Positions 1 to 8,275 of a DNA stretch of 64,000 nucleotides are shown here, one piece after another (position 1 is the first letter of the stretch; every line of letters begins with the position of its first letter). Origin of the DNA: Aquimarina sp. BL5 (lineage in GTDB: Bacteria; Bacteroidota; Bacteroidia; Flavobacteriales; Flavobacteriaceae); contig NZ_CP031963.1 of the NCBI RefSeq assembly GCF_003443675.1, positions 62,001 to 126,000 on the forward strand, read 5' to 3'. The position numbers and the translations under genes are program-made. The notes under the pieces are model-generated. The model saw only the letters and a list, made by a program, of their open reading frames with translations, did no database searches and had not been told where the DNA came from.

Positions 1-1085
1 CTAATGATGTTACGACTGTTGCTGATTTCCAAAAAATGGGTCAACGTGGATATTGTACTACGCATTTAGGTTTTGGAGATGCTGATGATTGTAAAGGTTG
101 GTTAGTAGGAGAAGCACATCAAGGGCTAAAATATATGTTTTTGATGATGAATGGCGCTCGTATTGCAGTGGGAAGAGGAGCTGCTGCGATTGCTACCGCT
201 GCGTATCAAGCTTCATTACAATACGCAAAGGAACGTCCGCAAGGTAGAAAATTGGCTAGCACAGGTAAAAAAGATCCTGAACAAGGACAAACATTGATCA
301 TTAATCATCCAGATGTGCGCAGAATGTTATTATTACAGAAGGTAATTGCAGAAGGTTCGTTGAGTTTGGTTTTATTAGCCTCTAAGTACTATGATCTCAA
401 GGAAACATTAAAGGATGAAGCCGAAAAAGAAAAATATAGTTTGTTATTGGAACTGATCATACCTATGGTGAAAACCTATCCATCGGATATGGGTGCCCAT
501 GCGGTTTCTAATGGATTGCAAGTATTGGGAGGATATGGATTTTGTTCGGATTTTATATTACAACAATATCATAGAGATATTCGTATTTTTCCTATCTATG
601 AAGGGACTACGGGCATACAATCTCAGGATTTATTAGGAAGAAAACTCCTAATGGAAAACGGAAAAGCCTTGGAGTTGCTAAATAACGAAATAATGCATAC
701 GATCCGACAAGCATCAGAATATGATGATTTAAGAAGATACGCTAATACATTAGGAGAGAAGCTATTATTGACTCAAAAAGTAATAGGATTCTTAGTTGGT
801 TTTGCCAAAAATGGAGATTATCAACGTTTCTTGTCTGATGCAACACCGTTTATGGAATTCTTTAGTAATATTACGATGGGCTGGATTTGGTTAGATATGG
901 CGGTAAACGCTAAAAATGCTATCATAACCGGAAAGAATACCTACTCTGAAGAGTTTTACGAAAGTAAGATTCATGCAATGAAATTCTATTTTAAATATGA
1001 ATTACCTAAAACCGGTGGTCTCGCTGAGATTCTTATGGATGAAGAAGTATTGACTATCGCTGGAGAAAAAGAGGTGTTTAATTAA
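1..1085 (+). CDS. Acyl-CoA dehydrogenase, long form, C-terminal part (5' end outside window)
   Basis: The frame is open from base 3 and the ATG at 36 is internal, so the true start lies upstream of the window. What remains (about 360 residues) is the C-terminal part of a flavin-dependent acyl-CoA dehydrogenase that would oxidise an acyl-CoA to a 2-enoyl-CoA. The family signatures NGLQVLGGYGF and RDIRIFPIYEGTTGIQ are present; the Glu of YEGT is the usual catalytic base position. After it comes about 150 residues of mostly helical sequence, which fits the extra C-terminal domain of the ~600-residue dehydrogenases. It is the first visible gene of a run of acyl-CoA genes on the same strand. The chain-length specificity cannot be read. 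Confidence 0.9.
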   Translation, partial: NDVTTVADFQKMGQRGYCTTHLGFGDADDCKGWLVGEAHQGLKYMFLMMNGARIAVGRGAAAIATAAYQASLQYAKERPQGRKLASTGKKDPEQGQTLIINHPDVRRMLLLQKVIAEGSLSLVLLASKYYDLKETLKDEAEKEKYSLLLELIIPMVKTYPSDMGAHAVSNGLQVLGGYGFCSDFILQQYHRDIRIFPIYEGTTGIQSQDLLGRKLLMENGKALELLNNEIMHTIRQASEYDDLRRYANTLGEKLLLTQKVIGFLVGFAKNGDYQRFLSDATPFMEFFSNITMGWIWLDMAVNAKNAIITGKNTYSEEFYESKIHAMKFYFKYELPKTGGLAEILMDEEVLTIAGEKEVFN

Positions 1086-1150
1086 TAAGAATCTTCTTCA
1101 AAATTTAAAATAAAAAACCTAACTAACTCAAAAACTCACATACTAATTTG

Positions 1151-1927
1151 ATGAACAGCATAAAACAATCATTTAATTTAGAAGGAAAAGTAGCCGTTGT
1201 CACAGGTTCCAGTAAAGGAATCGGAAAATCAATTGCACAAGGTTTAGCAGAACATGGTGCTAAAGTAGTAATAAGTAGCCGTAATCAGGAAGCTGTAGAT
1301 GAAGTGGCAGCCGAGTTTAAAGCAGCTGGATTAGAAGCTATTGGTATTGCTTGTCATATAGGAAAAGCTGATCAGCGGGCAAATTTGGTTCAAAAAACGA
1401 TAGAACATTATGGAGGTATCGATATTCTAGTAAATAATGCAGCAATTAATCCTATTTACGGTCCAATTGAAGATGCAGACGAAGAAGTGTTTGATAAAAT
1501 TATGGACATTAATGTAAAAGCACCCTGGATGTTATCCAATCTAACGTTGCGTTCTATGCAGGAACGTGGTGGTGGAAGTATTATTAATATTGCTTCCGTA
1601 GAAGCTTTACATCCCGGAGCAGGATTAGGATTATATAGCACTAGTAAAGCAGCTTTGCTAATGCTTACTAAAAACCAGGCGAAAGAATGGGGGCAATACG
1701 GAATTCGTGCCAATGTACTATGCCCGGGATTGATCAAAACTAAATTCAGTGCTGCACTTTGGCAAAACGAAAAGTTACTGAATAAAATAGAAAAAACATT
1801 ACCGACTTCACGTATGGGAATGCCTGATGAAATGGCTGGTATGGTTTGTTTATTAGCTTCAGAAGCAGGAGCTTATATGACAGGTAGTGTATACAATGCT
1901 GATGGAGGTTACATGATTGCAGGATAG
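1151..1927 (+). CDS. SDR family oxidoreductase
   Basis: A 258-residue classical short-chain dehydrogenase/reductase, probably oxidising or reducing a hydroxy- or oxoacyl-CoA or a related alcohol with NAD(P). The cofactor motif TGSSKGIG is at residues 18-25, NNAA near 95-98, and the catalytic tetrad is N121, S149, Y162, K166. The ATG at 1151 is preferred to the TTG at 1148 because it is the stronger start codon and nothing is gained upstream. It follows the preceding dehydrogenase by 65 nt and precedes another acyl-CoA dehydrogenase by 55 nt, so it is probably co-transcribed. The substrate is not determined; the neighbours point to acyl-CoA catabolism. Confidence 0.9.
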   Translation: MNSIKQSFNLEGKVAVVTGSSKGIGKSIAQGLAEHGAKVVISSRNQEAVDEVAAEFKAAGLEAIGIACHIGKADQRANLVQKTIEHYGGIDILVNNAAINPIYGPIEDADEEVFDKIMDINVKAPWMLSNLTLRSMQERGGGSIINIASVEALHPGAGLGLYSTSKAALLMLTKNQAKEWGQYGIRANVLCPGLIKTKFSAALWQNEKLLNKIEKTLPTSRMGMPDEMAGMVCLLASEAGAYMTGSVYNADGGYMIAG

Positions 1928-1982
1928 GTTTTTGATTCTACTTCAAGTTATCAACATAAAAACATAATAAGATACGTATAGA

Positions 1983-3197
1983 ATGAATTTTGAGTATTCA
2001 GAAAAAATTATAGAACTCCAACAAAAGCTTACCACTTTTTTTGAAGAATACATAATACCTGTAGAAGAAGAAGTAAATGCCTTTATATATAATCCGGATA
2101 ATCGATGGACACCTTGGCCAGGAATGGAAGATTTAAAGTCAAAAGCCAAAGTAGCCGGATTATGGAATTTGTTTTTACCCAAAAGTTACGGAGATCTAAG
2201 TCCCGGATTAACAAATCTAGAATATGCACCATTAGCAGAAATTATGGGACGCATATTATGGTCTTCAGAAATATTTAATTGTAGTGCTCCCGATACTGGA
2301 AATATGGAAGTATTAGCCAAGTATGGTTCCTCAGAACAACAGAAACAATGGTTAGAACCTTTAATGAATGGAGATATTCGCTCTGCTTTTTTAATGACAG
2401 AACCAGAGGTGGCTTCTTCTGATGCTACTAATATTGAGACTTCTATTGTTAAAGATGGTAATGAATATGTGATCAATGGCACAAAATGGTGGTCTTCTGG
2501 TGGAATGAATCCCGATTGTAAGATTGCTATTGTGATGGGAAAAACGAATCCCGATGCTCCAAGACATCAACAGCAAAGTATGATATTGGTGCCTATGGAT
2601 ACGCCAGGATTAAAGATTATCAGACCTTTATCGGTATTTGGGTTTTATGATTCTCCAGAAGGTCATGCAGAGATTGTTTTAAATAATGTACGAGTGTCAA
2701 AAGAGCACTTGATTTTAGGAGAAGGAAGAGGTTTCGAAATTGCACAAGGTAGATTAGGTCCAGGACGTATTCATCATTGTATGCGTTTGATTGGTATGGC
2801 ACAACGATCTTTAGAGTTAATGTCCAAACGTGCAGCAGAACGTATTGCTTTCGGAAAAACGTTTAAAGATTACAGTAGTATTCGGCAGGAGATTGCTCAA
2901 TCACAATGCGAAATCGAACAAGCTAGATTACTAACACTTTCTGCAGCTGATAAAATGGATGAATTAGGGAATAAAGCATCCAAAGACTTAATCGCAATGA
3001 TCAAGATCGTAGCTCCGAATATGGCATTAAAAGTAATAGATCGAGCTATGCAGATACACGGTGGAAAAGGAGTAGGCCCTGACACGCCATTGGCACACTT
3101 TTTTGTTGCTGCAAGGATGTTACGTCTAGCTGACGGACCAGATGAAGTGCATATGTACCAGTTAGGGAAAAGTGTAATTAAAAAATACTCAGAATAA
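1983..3197 (+). CDS. Acyl-CoA dehydrogenase, ACAD10/11-like
   Basis: A complete 404-residue acyl-CoA dehydrogenase. FAD-contacting signature [16 protein letters not shown] lies at about residues 136-151, and the C-terminal part has [13 protein letters not shown] followed by [10 protein letters not shown], the form seen in the ACAD10/ACAD11 branch rather than the YEGT form. In that branch (animal ACAD10/11, Pseudomonas LvaC) the enzyme is reported to work with a phosphotransferase to convert 4-phosphohydroxyacyl-CoA to an enoyl-CoA. The next gene encodes such a phosphotransferase, 120 nt downstream on the same strand, which supports this branch. The exact substrate is inference. Confidence 0.88.
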   Translation: MNFEYSEKIIELQQKLTTFFEEYIIPVEEEVNAFIYNPDNRWTPWPGMEDLKSKAKVAGLWNLFLPKSYGDLSPGLTNLEYAPLAEIMGRILWSSEIFNCSAPDTGNMEVLAKYGSSEQQKQWLEPLMNGDIRSAFLMTEPEVASSDATNIETSIVKDGNEYVINGTKWWSSGGMNPDCKIAIVMGKTNPDAPRHQQQSMILVPMDTPGLKIIRPLSVFGFYDSPEGHAEIVLNNVRVSKEHLILGEGRGFEIAQGRLGPGRIHHCMRLIGMAQRSLELMSKRAAERIAFGKTFKDYSSIRQEIAQSQCEIEQARLLTLSAADKMDELGNKASKDLIAMIKIVAPNMALKVIDRAMQIHGGKGVGPDTPLAHFFVAARMLRLADGPDEVHMYQLGKSVIKKYSE

Positions 3198-3242
3198 ATA
3201 AAGATTTTAGTTTAAATGTTTAAAATAGTACTTGTAACTATT

Positions 3243-3286
3243 ACACTGAGCTGTCACACTGAGCTTGTCGAAGTGTTGTCGAAGTG
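3243..3286 (+). repeat. REP-like palindromic repeat, family A, copy 1, internally duplicated
   Basis: This is an intergenic copy of a short repeat with core CTGAGCTTGTCGAAGTG, seen on one or both strands in five gaps of this cluster and again at 54243. In this copy both halves are duplicated: ACACTGAGCT occurs at 3243-3252 and 3256-3265, and TTGTCGAAGTG occurs in tandem at 3265-3275 and 3276-3286. It fills the 120-nt gap between the dehydrogenase and kinase genes. Confidence 0.8.
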
Positions 3287-3317
3287 CAGCTAGGATATTC
3301 AAGATAAAAGATCAACA

Positions 3318-4370
3318 ATGCAAAACGTACGCAAAGGCGAAGAACTAAACGAAAAAACTTTAAAATCATTCCTTCATAAAAAAGGATTGATCAATGATCA
3401 TCAAAGTGATTGGAAAGTAGAACAATACACACATGGATATTCTAATCTCACCTATTTATTGCAACTAGAAGATAAAGAATATGTATTGCGTCGTCCACCT
3501 TTTGGTGCTATTAAACGAGGTCACGATATGGGACGAGAGTTTAAGGTGCAATCAGGCATATATAAGACGTTTCCGAAAGTTCCAAAAATGTATGCTTTTA
3601 CAGATGATGAAAGTATTATAGGCTGCCCTTTCTATATCATGGAAAAGGTAGATGGGATTATTCTGAGTGCTCGAGAAGCTAAAAAAAGAAATATTTTGGC
3701 TAGTGATTTTAAAATCATTGCAGATTCCTGGTTGAATACGTTTGTAGAACTTCATAAGTTAGATTACAAATCAGTAGGACTAGAAGATTTAGGGAGACCT
3801 GAAGGATATGTAGAACGGCAAGTCTTAAATTGGGGGAAACAATACCTAAATGCAGCAACAGATGATGTTCCGGCTGCAGAGAGGGTAATGAAATGGATGG
3901 AAGAACACCAACCCAAAGACTATAGATATAGTTTGGTGCATAACGATTTTAAATATGATAATGTAGTTTTTAAGGATGATAGCTGGAAAGAAGTAATAGC
4001 AGTGCTGGACTGGGAAATGGCAACTTTGGGAGATCCATTAATGGATTTAGGGACATCTCTCGGGTATTGGACCATGAGTAGCGATCATGCATTCGTTCAA
4101 CAAGGAATTCCATCACCAACAATAATGGAGGGAAATCCAAGCCGAAGGGAGATCGTAGAACTATACGCACAAAAAAGTGGAAGAGATGTTGATCACCTTG
4201 TATTCTATTATGCATTCGGACTTTTTAAAATTGCTGTGATTGCTCAACAGATTTATTATCGATATGATAAAGGACTAACTACAGACCCACGTTTTGCGCA
4301 ATTAAATAAAGCAGCAGAATTGCTTTGTAACTTAGCTTGGCAGGCTATTCAGACTAAGAAAATAGATTAA
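3318..4370 (+). CDS. APH-family phosphotransferase (ACAD10/11 kinase-domain or LvaA-like)
   Basis: A 350-residue protein of the aminoglycoside phosphotransferase (APH) fold. The catalytic loop VHNDFKYDNV places D210 and N215 as catalytic and metal residues, and DWEMATLGDPLMDLG gives the second metal Asp at D231. The N-terminal lobe has GYSNLTYLL and YVLRRPPFG, typical of the ACAD10/11 kinase domain. In that group the kinase phosphorylates 4-hydroxyacyl-CoA before the dehydrogenase-like partner removes phosphate. The gene sits directly after such a partner, so the pair looks like a split ACAD11. It is unlikely to be a resistance enzyme because it lies inside a fatty-acid cluster. The role is inferred from family and context. 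Confidence 0.85.
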   Translation: MQNVRKGEELNEKTLKSFLHKKGLINDHQSDWKVEQYTHGYSNLTYLLQLEDKEYVLRRPPFGAIKRGHDMGREFKVQSGIYKTFPKVPKMYAFTDDESIIGCPFYIMEKVDGIILSAREAKKRNILASDFKIIADSWLNTFVELHKLDYKSVGLEDLGRPEGYVERQVLNWGKQYLNAATDDVPAAERVMKWMEEHQPKDYRYSLVHNDFKYDNVVFKDDSWKEVIAVLDWEMATLGDPLMDLGTSLGYWTMSSDHAFVQQGIPSPTIMEGNPSRREIVELYAQKSGRDVDHLVFYYAFGLFKIAVIAQQIYYRYDKGLTTDPRFAQLNKAAELLCNLAWQAIQTKKID

Positions 4371-4382
4371 ATTTAGGATATA

Positions 4383-5018
4383 ATGGATTATTTAGAGGCG
4401 ACATATTATTTTGATTATGAATCGGATGAGATCCAGAAAATTATTAGAGAATTTAATACGGATACACTCACACCTAAGGAAAAAGCTACACGGTTATATC
4501 TTAAAATAAGAGATGACTGGTGGTATGATCCGTATCATATTAATCTTTCTAAAGAAGGGTATAGAGCAAGTAAGATTGCAAAAAAGAATAGTGGTCATTG
4601 TTTGGATAAATCGATTCTGTTGATCTCTTGTTTAAGAGCTTTGAGAATACCAGCAAGAATTCACCTTGCTAAAGTGAAGAATCATATTGGAGTAGAAAGA
4701 TTAATAGAAAAGTTTGGAACCAATGAGTTAACACCACATGGAATGGTGAATATTTGTCTAGATGGAAAATGGCTAAAGGCATCTCCTGCTTTTAATAAGG
4801 CTCTATGCGAAAAATGTAATGTAGCTCCTTTAGAATTTGATGGAGAACAGGATTCAATGTTTCAGGAGTATGATAATAAGGGAGGAGTTTTTATGGAATA
4901 TTTAGAGGATTATGGACATTTTGATGATGTGCCTTTTGACTTTATGTTGAACAATATGAAAGAGCATTATTCGAATATTATCAATATATATGAAGGACAA
5001 ACAGAAATTAGATTATAA
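4383..5018 (+). CDS. Transglutaminase-like superfamily protein
   Basis: A 211-residue cytoplasmic protein with a transglutaminase-like core. GHCLDKSILLISCLRAL places the nucleophile at C73, and HGMVNICLDGKWLKASPAF places the His at H119. In most members the segment after the His ends in an Asp (as in WxxxDPT); here the equivalent reads KASPAF with Ser at 134, so the usual third residue of the triad is not visible. It follows the kinase gene by 12 nt and is clearly in the same transcript. Its activity is not known; a protease, amidase or non-enzymatic role are all possible. Confidence 0.75.
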   Translation: MDYLEATYYFDYESDEIQKIIREFNTDTLTPKEKATRLYLKIRDDWWYDPYHINLSKEGYRASKIAKKNSGHCLDKSILLISCLRALRIPARIHLAKVKNHIGVERLIEKFGTNELTPHGMVNICLDGKWLKASPAFNKALCEKCNVAPLEFDGEQDSMFQEYDNKGGVFMEYLEDYGHFDDVPFDFMLNNMKEHYSNIINIYEGQTEIRL

Positions 5019-5028
5019 AACAACTTAT

Positions 5029-5415
5029 ATGCACAATACACATACAGGAATCACCAAAAAACAGTTTCAAGATTTTATTGAATTTGAAGTTGATGGTCCT
5101 TTTCAGATGATTAATCTACTAAAATTTAAAGATAAAGTTGAAGAAACAGGAACCACGGGAGCAGAGGCTTATGCACAATATATGAATGCGATACTTCCTT
5201 TTTTTAAAGACACCAGAGCCAAAGTGTTATATCAAGGTAAACCTTTGTTTGGTTTAATTGGCCCTGAAGATACTATAGAATGGGATAAAGTACTTATTGT
5301 AGCATACGAGAGTAAGCAAGAGTTTATAGGAATGATTACTAAAGAAGAGTATCCGGCAGAAATGCGTAGTCGTGCCTTAATTGATTCCCGATTGATTTTG
5401 TGTACTTCAAAATGA
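5029..5415 (+). CDS. DUF1330-like small protein
   Basis: A protein of 128 residues with the ferredoxin-like pattern of DUF1330 proteins: FQMINLLKFK near the start, AYAQYMNAILPFF in the middle, and a terminal RSRALIDSRLILC. The frame is open further upstream to an ATG at 4990, but that start would overlap the preceding gene by 29 nt and add a non-conserved charged stretch, so 5029 is chosen, leaving a 10-nt gap. The family has no firmly established reaction; members are often dimeric small-molecule-binding proteins. It is probably co-transcribed with the transglutaminase-like gene. Confidence 0.7.
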   Translation: MHNTHTGITKKQFQDFIEFEVDGPFQMINLLKFKDKVEETGTTGAEAYAQYMNAILPFFKDTRAKVLYQGKPLFGLIGPEDTIEWDKVLIVAYESKQEFIGMITKEEYPAEMRSRALIDSRLILCTSK

Positions 5416-5468
5416 ACGTGTAAAACTAAATATATTCGCATTTTTTTGATCATCATTTAGTTAGTTCG

Positions 5469-5492
5469 GGCGCTTCGACAGGCTCAGGAGTT
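5469..5492 (-). repeat. REP-like repeat, family A, copy 2
   Basis: The stretch GCGCTTCGACAGGCTCAGG is a reverse-orientation copy of the family A core, lying in the 143-nt gap before the next SDR gene. It is a single arm without an obvious partner. Confidence 0.65.
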
Positions 5493-5558
5493 ATCGAGGA
5501 CAAGACTTTTAAGATAAGGTTCATAAATTAAAATAAAACAACCAACATAAATAATGAT

Positions 5559-6314
5559 ATGCAGGTAAAAGATAAAATAGTCATAGTTACCGGAGCGGGC
5601 TCTGGGATAGGAGCAGCTACGGCAAAGCATTTTGCAAAACATCAAGCTACAGTAGTGGTTTCAGATATTAAAGAGGGAAAAGCGAAGCAAATTGCAGATG
5701 TGATAAATGATGAAGGAGGAAAAGCTGTAGTGATTGCAGCTAATGTTGCTAAGTTTGAAGAAGTAGAACAATTGATCAATAATACAGTAGAACAGTTTGG
5801 GCGGCTGGATGTTATTGTAAACAATGCTGGGATTGGTCCAAGAAATATGGCAAAAACAGGCGAATATACTCTGGAAGATTGGGATAGTGTTATTGCAGTA
5901 AATCAAACAGGAGTATTCTATTGTATGAAACTGGCATTACAACAAATGATGAAACAAGGACATGGTAATATCGTAAATCTAGCATCATTAGCAGGTTTAA
6001 AAGCATCACTAAATAATCTATCCTATAGCGCTAGTAAATTTGCGGTTGTCGGAATGACTAAATCGGCGGCACTCGAATATGCTACTAAAAATATCCGTAT
6101 TAATGCAGTATGTCCTGGATATACAGAATCTGCTTTATTGAGTAAATTGTTATCAGTACGGCCGGATATGGATCAAATGCTAAAAAGTGTGATTCCTATG
6201 AAACGATATGGACTCGCAGAAGAAATAGCTGAAGCTGTTGTTTGGCTAGCTTCGGATAGCACCAAATTCATTACAGGACAAACGATTACTTTAGACGGAG
6301 GAACCTCTCTATAA
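5559..6314 (+). CDS. SDR family oxidoreductase, NAD-type
   Basis: A 251-residue classical SDR. The cofactor motif TGAGSGIG is at residues 11-18, the tetrad is N115, S143, Y156, K160, and an Asp at position 36 at the end of the second strand favours NAD(H) over NADP(H). That suits a catabolic dehydrogenase, for example of a 3-hydroxyacyl-CoA or a secondary alcohol. It is followed after 38 nt by an enoyl-CoA isomerase-like gene, so the two are likely co-transcribed. The substrate is not known. Confidence 0.88.
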   Translation: MQVKDKIVIVTGAGSGIGAATAKHFAKHQATVVVSDIKEGKAKQIADVINDEGGKAVVIAANVAKFEEVEQLINNTVEQFGRLDVIVNNAGIGPRNMAKTGEYTLEDWDSVIAVNQTGVFYCMKLALQQMMKQGHGNIVNLASLAGLKASLNNLSYSASKFAVVGMTKSAALEYATKNIRINAVCPGYTESALLSKLLSVRPDMDQMLKSVIPMKRYGLAEEIAEAVVWLASDSTKFITGQTITLDGGTSL

Positions 6315-6352
6315 AATCATTTATTAAATATCAAATCAAGTCAAACTCGGGA

Positions 6353-7117
6353 ATGCAGACAATTAAAATAGAAAGAAAAGACAATTACGCTATTGTCCAA
6401 TTAAATAGAGGTAAGGTAAATGCGATTAACCATCAAATGACCAGAGAAATCAGAAAGGCTTTTACAGATTTAGAGAACGATGAAACTGTAAAAGGAGTTA
6501 TTATCACTGGAACTCCGCATTTCTTTTCAGCAGGTTTGGATGTGATTGAGTTGTATGGTTATGATAAGCCAAAGATGAATGAGTTTTTCAACGATTTTGG
6601 TGGAATGTATATTCAGTTGGCTAAGTTTACGAAACCGTTTGTTTGTGCAATTACAGGATATTCTCCCGCAGGAGGTTGTGTAATTGCAATTACCGCGGAT
6701 CACAGAATTATGGCCGCTGGAGAAAAGTATGCAATAGGATTAAACGAAGTAGCTGTGAATATTCAGATTTCTAATAACCTTATTAGAGGATATTCATATT
6801 GGTTAGGAGAAGGAAAAGCAAACGAATGTATTCTTGGAGGAAAATTATTAAATGTAGAAGAAGCCTTAGAGACGGGTTTAATTAATGAAGTATGTGATTT
6901 AGAAGAAGTTTTGCCTAAAGCAGAAGCTAAAATGCGTCAATATTTGTTAGCCGATGAGGATATTTTCAAGAATACTAAATATAAACTCCGAAAAGATTGG
7001 TTAGAAGGCATGGAAGAAAACCCTAAAATTGATTTGGAACAAGCAATTTCACTTTGGTGGAAGCCGGAAATAAGAGCAAAAATGAAAGCTTTTGTAGAGA
7101 GTCTTCAGAAAAAATAA
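6353..7117 (+). CDS. Enoyl-CoA hydratase/isomerase family protein, ECI1-like
   Basis: A 254-residue crotonase-fold protein. The oxyanion-hole segments are HFFSAGLDV (residues 57-65) and GYSPAGGC (102-109). Of the two catalytic Glu of true hydratases, the first (usually in GGCELA) is replaced here by Val in GGCVIA, while the second is kept as E132 in AIGLNEVAV. One Glu plus the motifs SPAGGC and GLNE match mitochondrial delta3-delta2-enoyl-CoA isomerase (ECI1), so isomerisation of 3-enoyl- to 2-enoyl-CoA in unsaturated fatty-acid oxidation is the best guess. It lies between an SDR and two MDR genes. Confidence 0.85.
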   Translation: MQTIKIERKDNYAIVQLNRGKVNAINHQMTREIRKAFTDLENDETVKGVIITGTPHFFSAGLDVIELYGYDKPKMNEFFNDFGGMYIQLAKFTKPFVCAITGYSPAGGCVIAITADHRIMAAGEKYAIGLNEVAVNIQISNNLIRGYSYWLGEGKANECILGGKLLNVEEALETGLINEVCDLEEVLPKAEAKMRQYLLADEDIFKNTKYKLRKDWLEGMEENPKIDLEQAISLWWKPEIRAKMKAFVESLQKK

Positions 7118-7148
7118 TAAACCTATTTAATAAACAAAGTATTACACA

Positions 7149-8153
7149 ATGAATAAACAAATCATTTTAAAAAACCGCCCTGAAGGATTACCAGATAATA
7201 ATACTTGGGAATTGCAAGACAATTCAATTCCTGAACCTGCAGAAGGAGAAATACTGGTACAACATCATTATATATCATTAGATCCAGCTATGAGAGGTTG
7301 GATGCGTGAAGGTAAATCTTATATAGAACCTGTAGAATTAGATGATGTCATGCGTGCTGGTTCTATTGGGAAAGTAATAAAATCGAATAACCATCCGAAA
7401 TTTAAAGAAGGAGATTATGTAACAGGCTGGGGAGGTGTGCAACAATATACGGTTACCAATGGCGATAATTGGTATGCTGTAGATCCGAATTTGGCACCCT
7501 TGCCAATGTATATAGGTACATTGGGGATGCCGGGAATGACAGCATATTTCGGAATTTTAGAAGTAGGAAAGATTAAAGAAGGTGATACAGTTTTAGTTTC
7601 TGGAGCTGCCGGAGCAGTAGGAAGTGTTGTTGGACAAATCGCGAAAATTAAAGGCTGTCGCGTTATAGGAATTGCGGGAGGAAAAGATAAATGTGATTAT
7701 GTAGTAAATGATTTAGGCTTTGATGCTGCCATCGATTATAAATCCGAGGAGATTTATGAAGCAATCAAGAGAGAATGTCCAAAAGGAATTGATGTGTATT
7801 TTGATAATGTAGGAGGAGAGATTTTAGATGCTGCATTGTCAAGACTTCGTATGCATGCTCGAATTGTGATCTGTGGAGCCATTTCGCAATACAATAATAT
7901 GGAAGATATGAGAGGACCCAAAAATTACCTATCGTTGCTAGTGAGTCGTGCTACGATGCAAGGTATGGTAGTAATGGATTATGCAAAAGATTATGGCAAA
8001 GCAGCCAGAGAAATGGGTGGTTGGCTAGCTCAAGGAAAGCTAAAAAGTAGAGAAGATGTTTATGAAGGAATTGAAAATTTCCACGACACATTCTTGCGTT
8101 TGTTCTCTGGTGATAAAATGGGAAAACTAATATTAAAAGTTATTGAAGAGTAA
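7149..8153 (+). CDS. NADP-dependent MDR oxidoreductase (CurA/prostaglandin-reductase type)
   Basis: A 334-residue zinc-free medium-chain reductase. The N-terminal half has SLDPAMRGWM, typical of the leukotriene B4 dehydrogenase/CurA subgroup; the Rossmann motif is SGAAGAVGSVVGQIAKIKG, followed by YFDNVGGEILDAAL. Enzymes of this group reduce the double bond of alpha,beta-unsaturated ketones or aldehydes with NADPH. It starts 31 nt after the isomerase gene and belongs to the same cluster. A role in reducing enoyl intermediates is inferred from context. Confidence 0.87.
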   Translation: MNKQIILKNRPEGLPDNNTWELQDNSIPEPAEGEILVQHHYISLDPAMRGWMREGKSYIEPVELDDVMRAGSIGKVIKSNNHPKFKEGDYVTGWGGVQQYTVTNGDNWYAVDPNLAPLPMYIGTLGMPGMTAYFGILEVGKIKEGDTVLVSGAAGAVGSVVGQIAKIKGCRVIGIAGGKDKCDYVVNDLGFDAAIDYKSEEIYEAIKRECPKGIDVYFDNVGGEILDAALSRLRMHARIVICGAISQYNNMEDMRGPKNYLSLLVSRATMQGMVVMDYAKDYGKAAREMGGWLAQGKLKSREDVYEGIENFHDTFLRLFSGDKMGKLILKVIEE

Positions 8154-8154
8154 T

Positions 8155-8212
8155 AAAATCCGTCGATTCGAGTGCTTCGACCATAGGAGAAGTGTATCGA
8201 GAATAGGATTTT
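8155..8212. repeat. Dispersed repeat, family B, copy 1, bounded by 7-bp inverted repeat
   Basis: Read on the minus strand the sequence contains TATTCTCGATACACTTC and then CACTCGAATCGACG, the two ends of a second intergenic repeat family also present at 10764-10901. The unit is bounded by AAAATCC (8155-8161) and GGATTTT (8206-8212), so it can fold. It occupies the gap between the two MDR genes. Confidence 0.6.
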
Positions 8213-8275
8213 GAATAAAAATTATATAAATAACAATGAGTTAACTCAAACACTCAAAATACTCACAAACCAACT

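Noticed and set aside
3318..4370. Aminoglycoside resistance gene
   Set aside because: The kinase belongs with an acyl-CoA dehydrogenase pair and lies in a catabolic operon.
5029..5415. LvaB-like partner of the acyl-CoA kinase
   Set aside because: The sequence fits DUF1330 and there is no recognisable LvaB motif; similar size is not enough.
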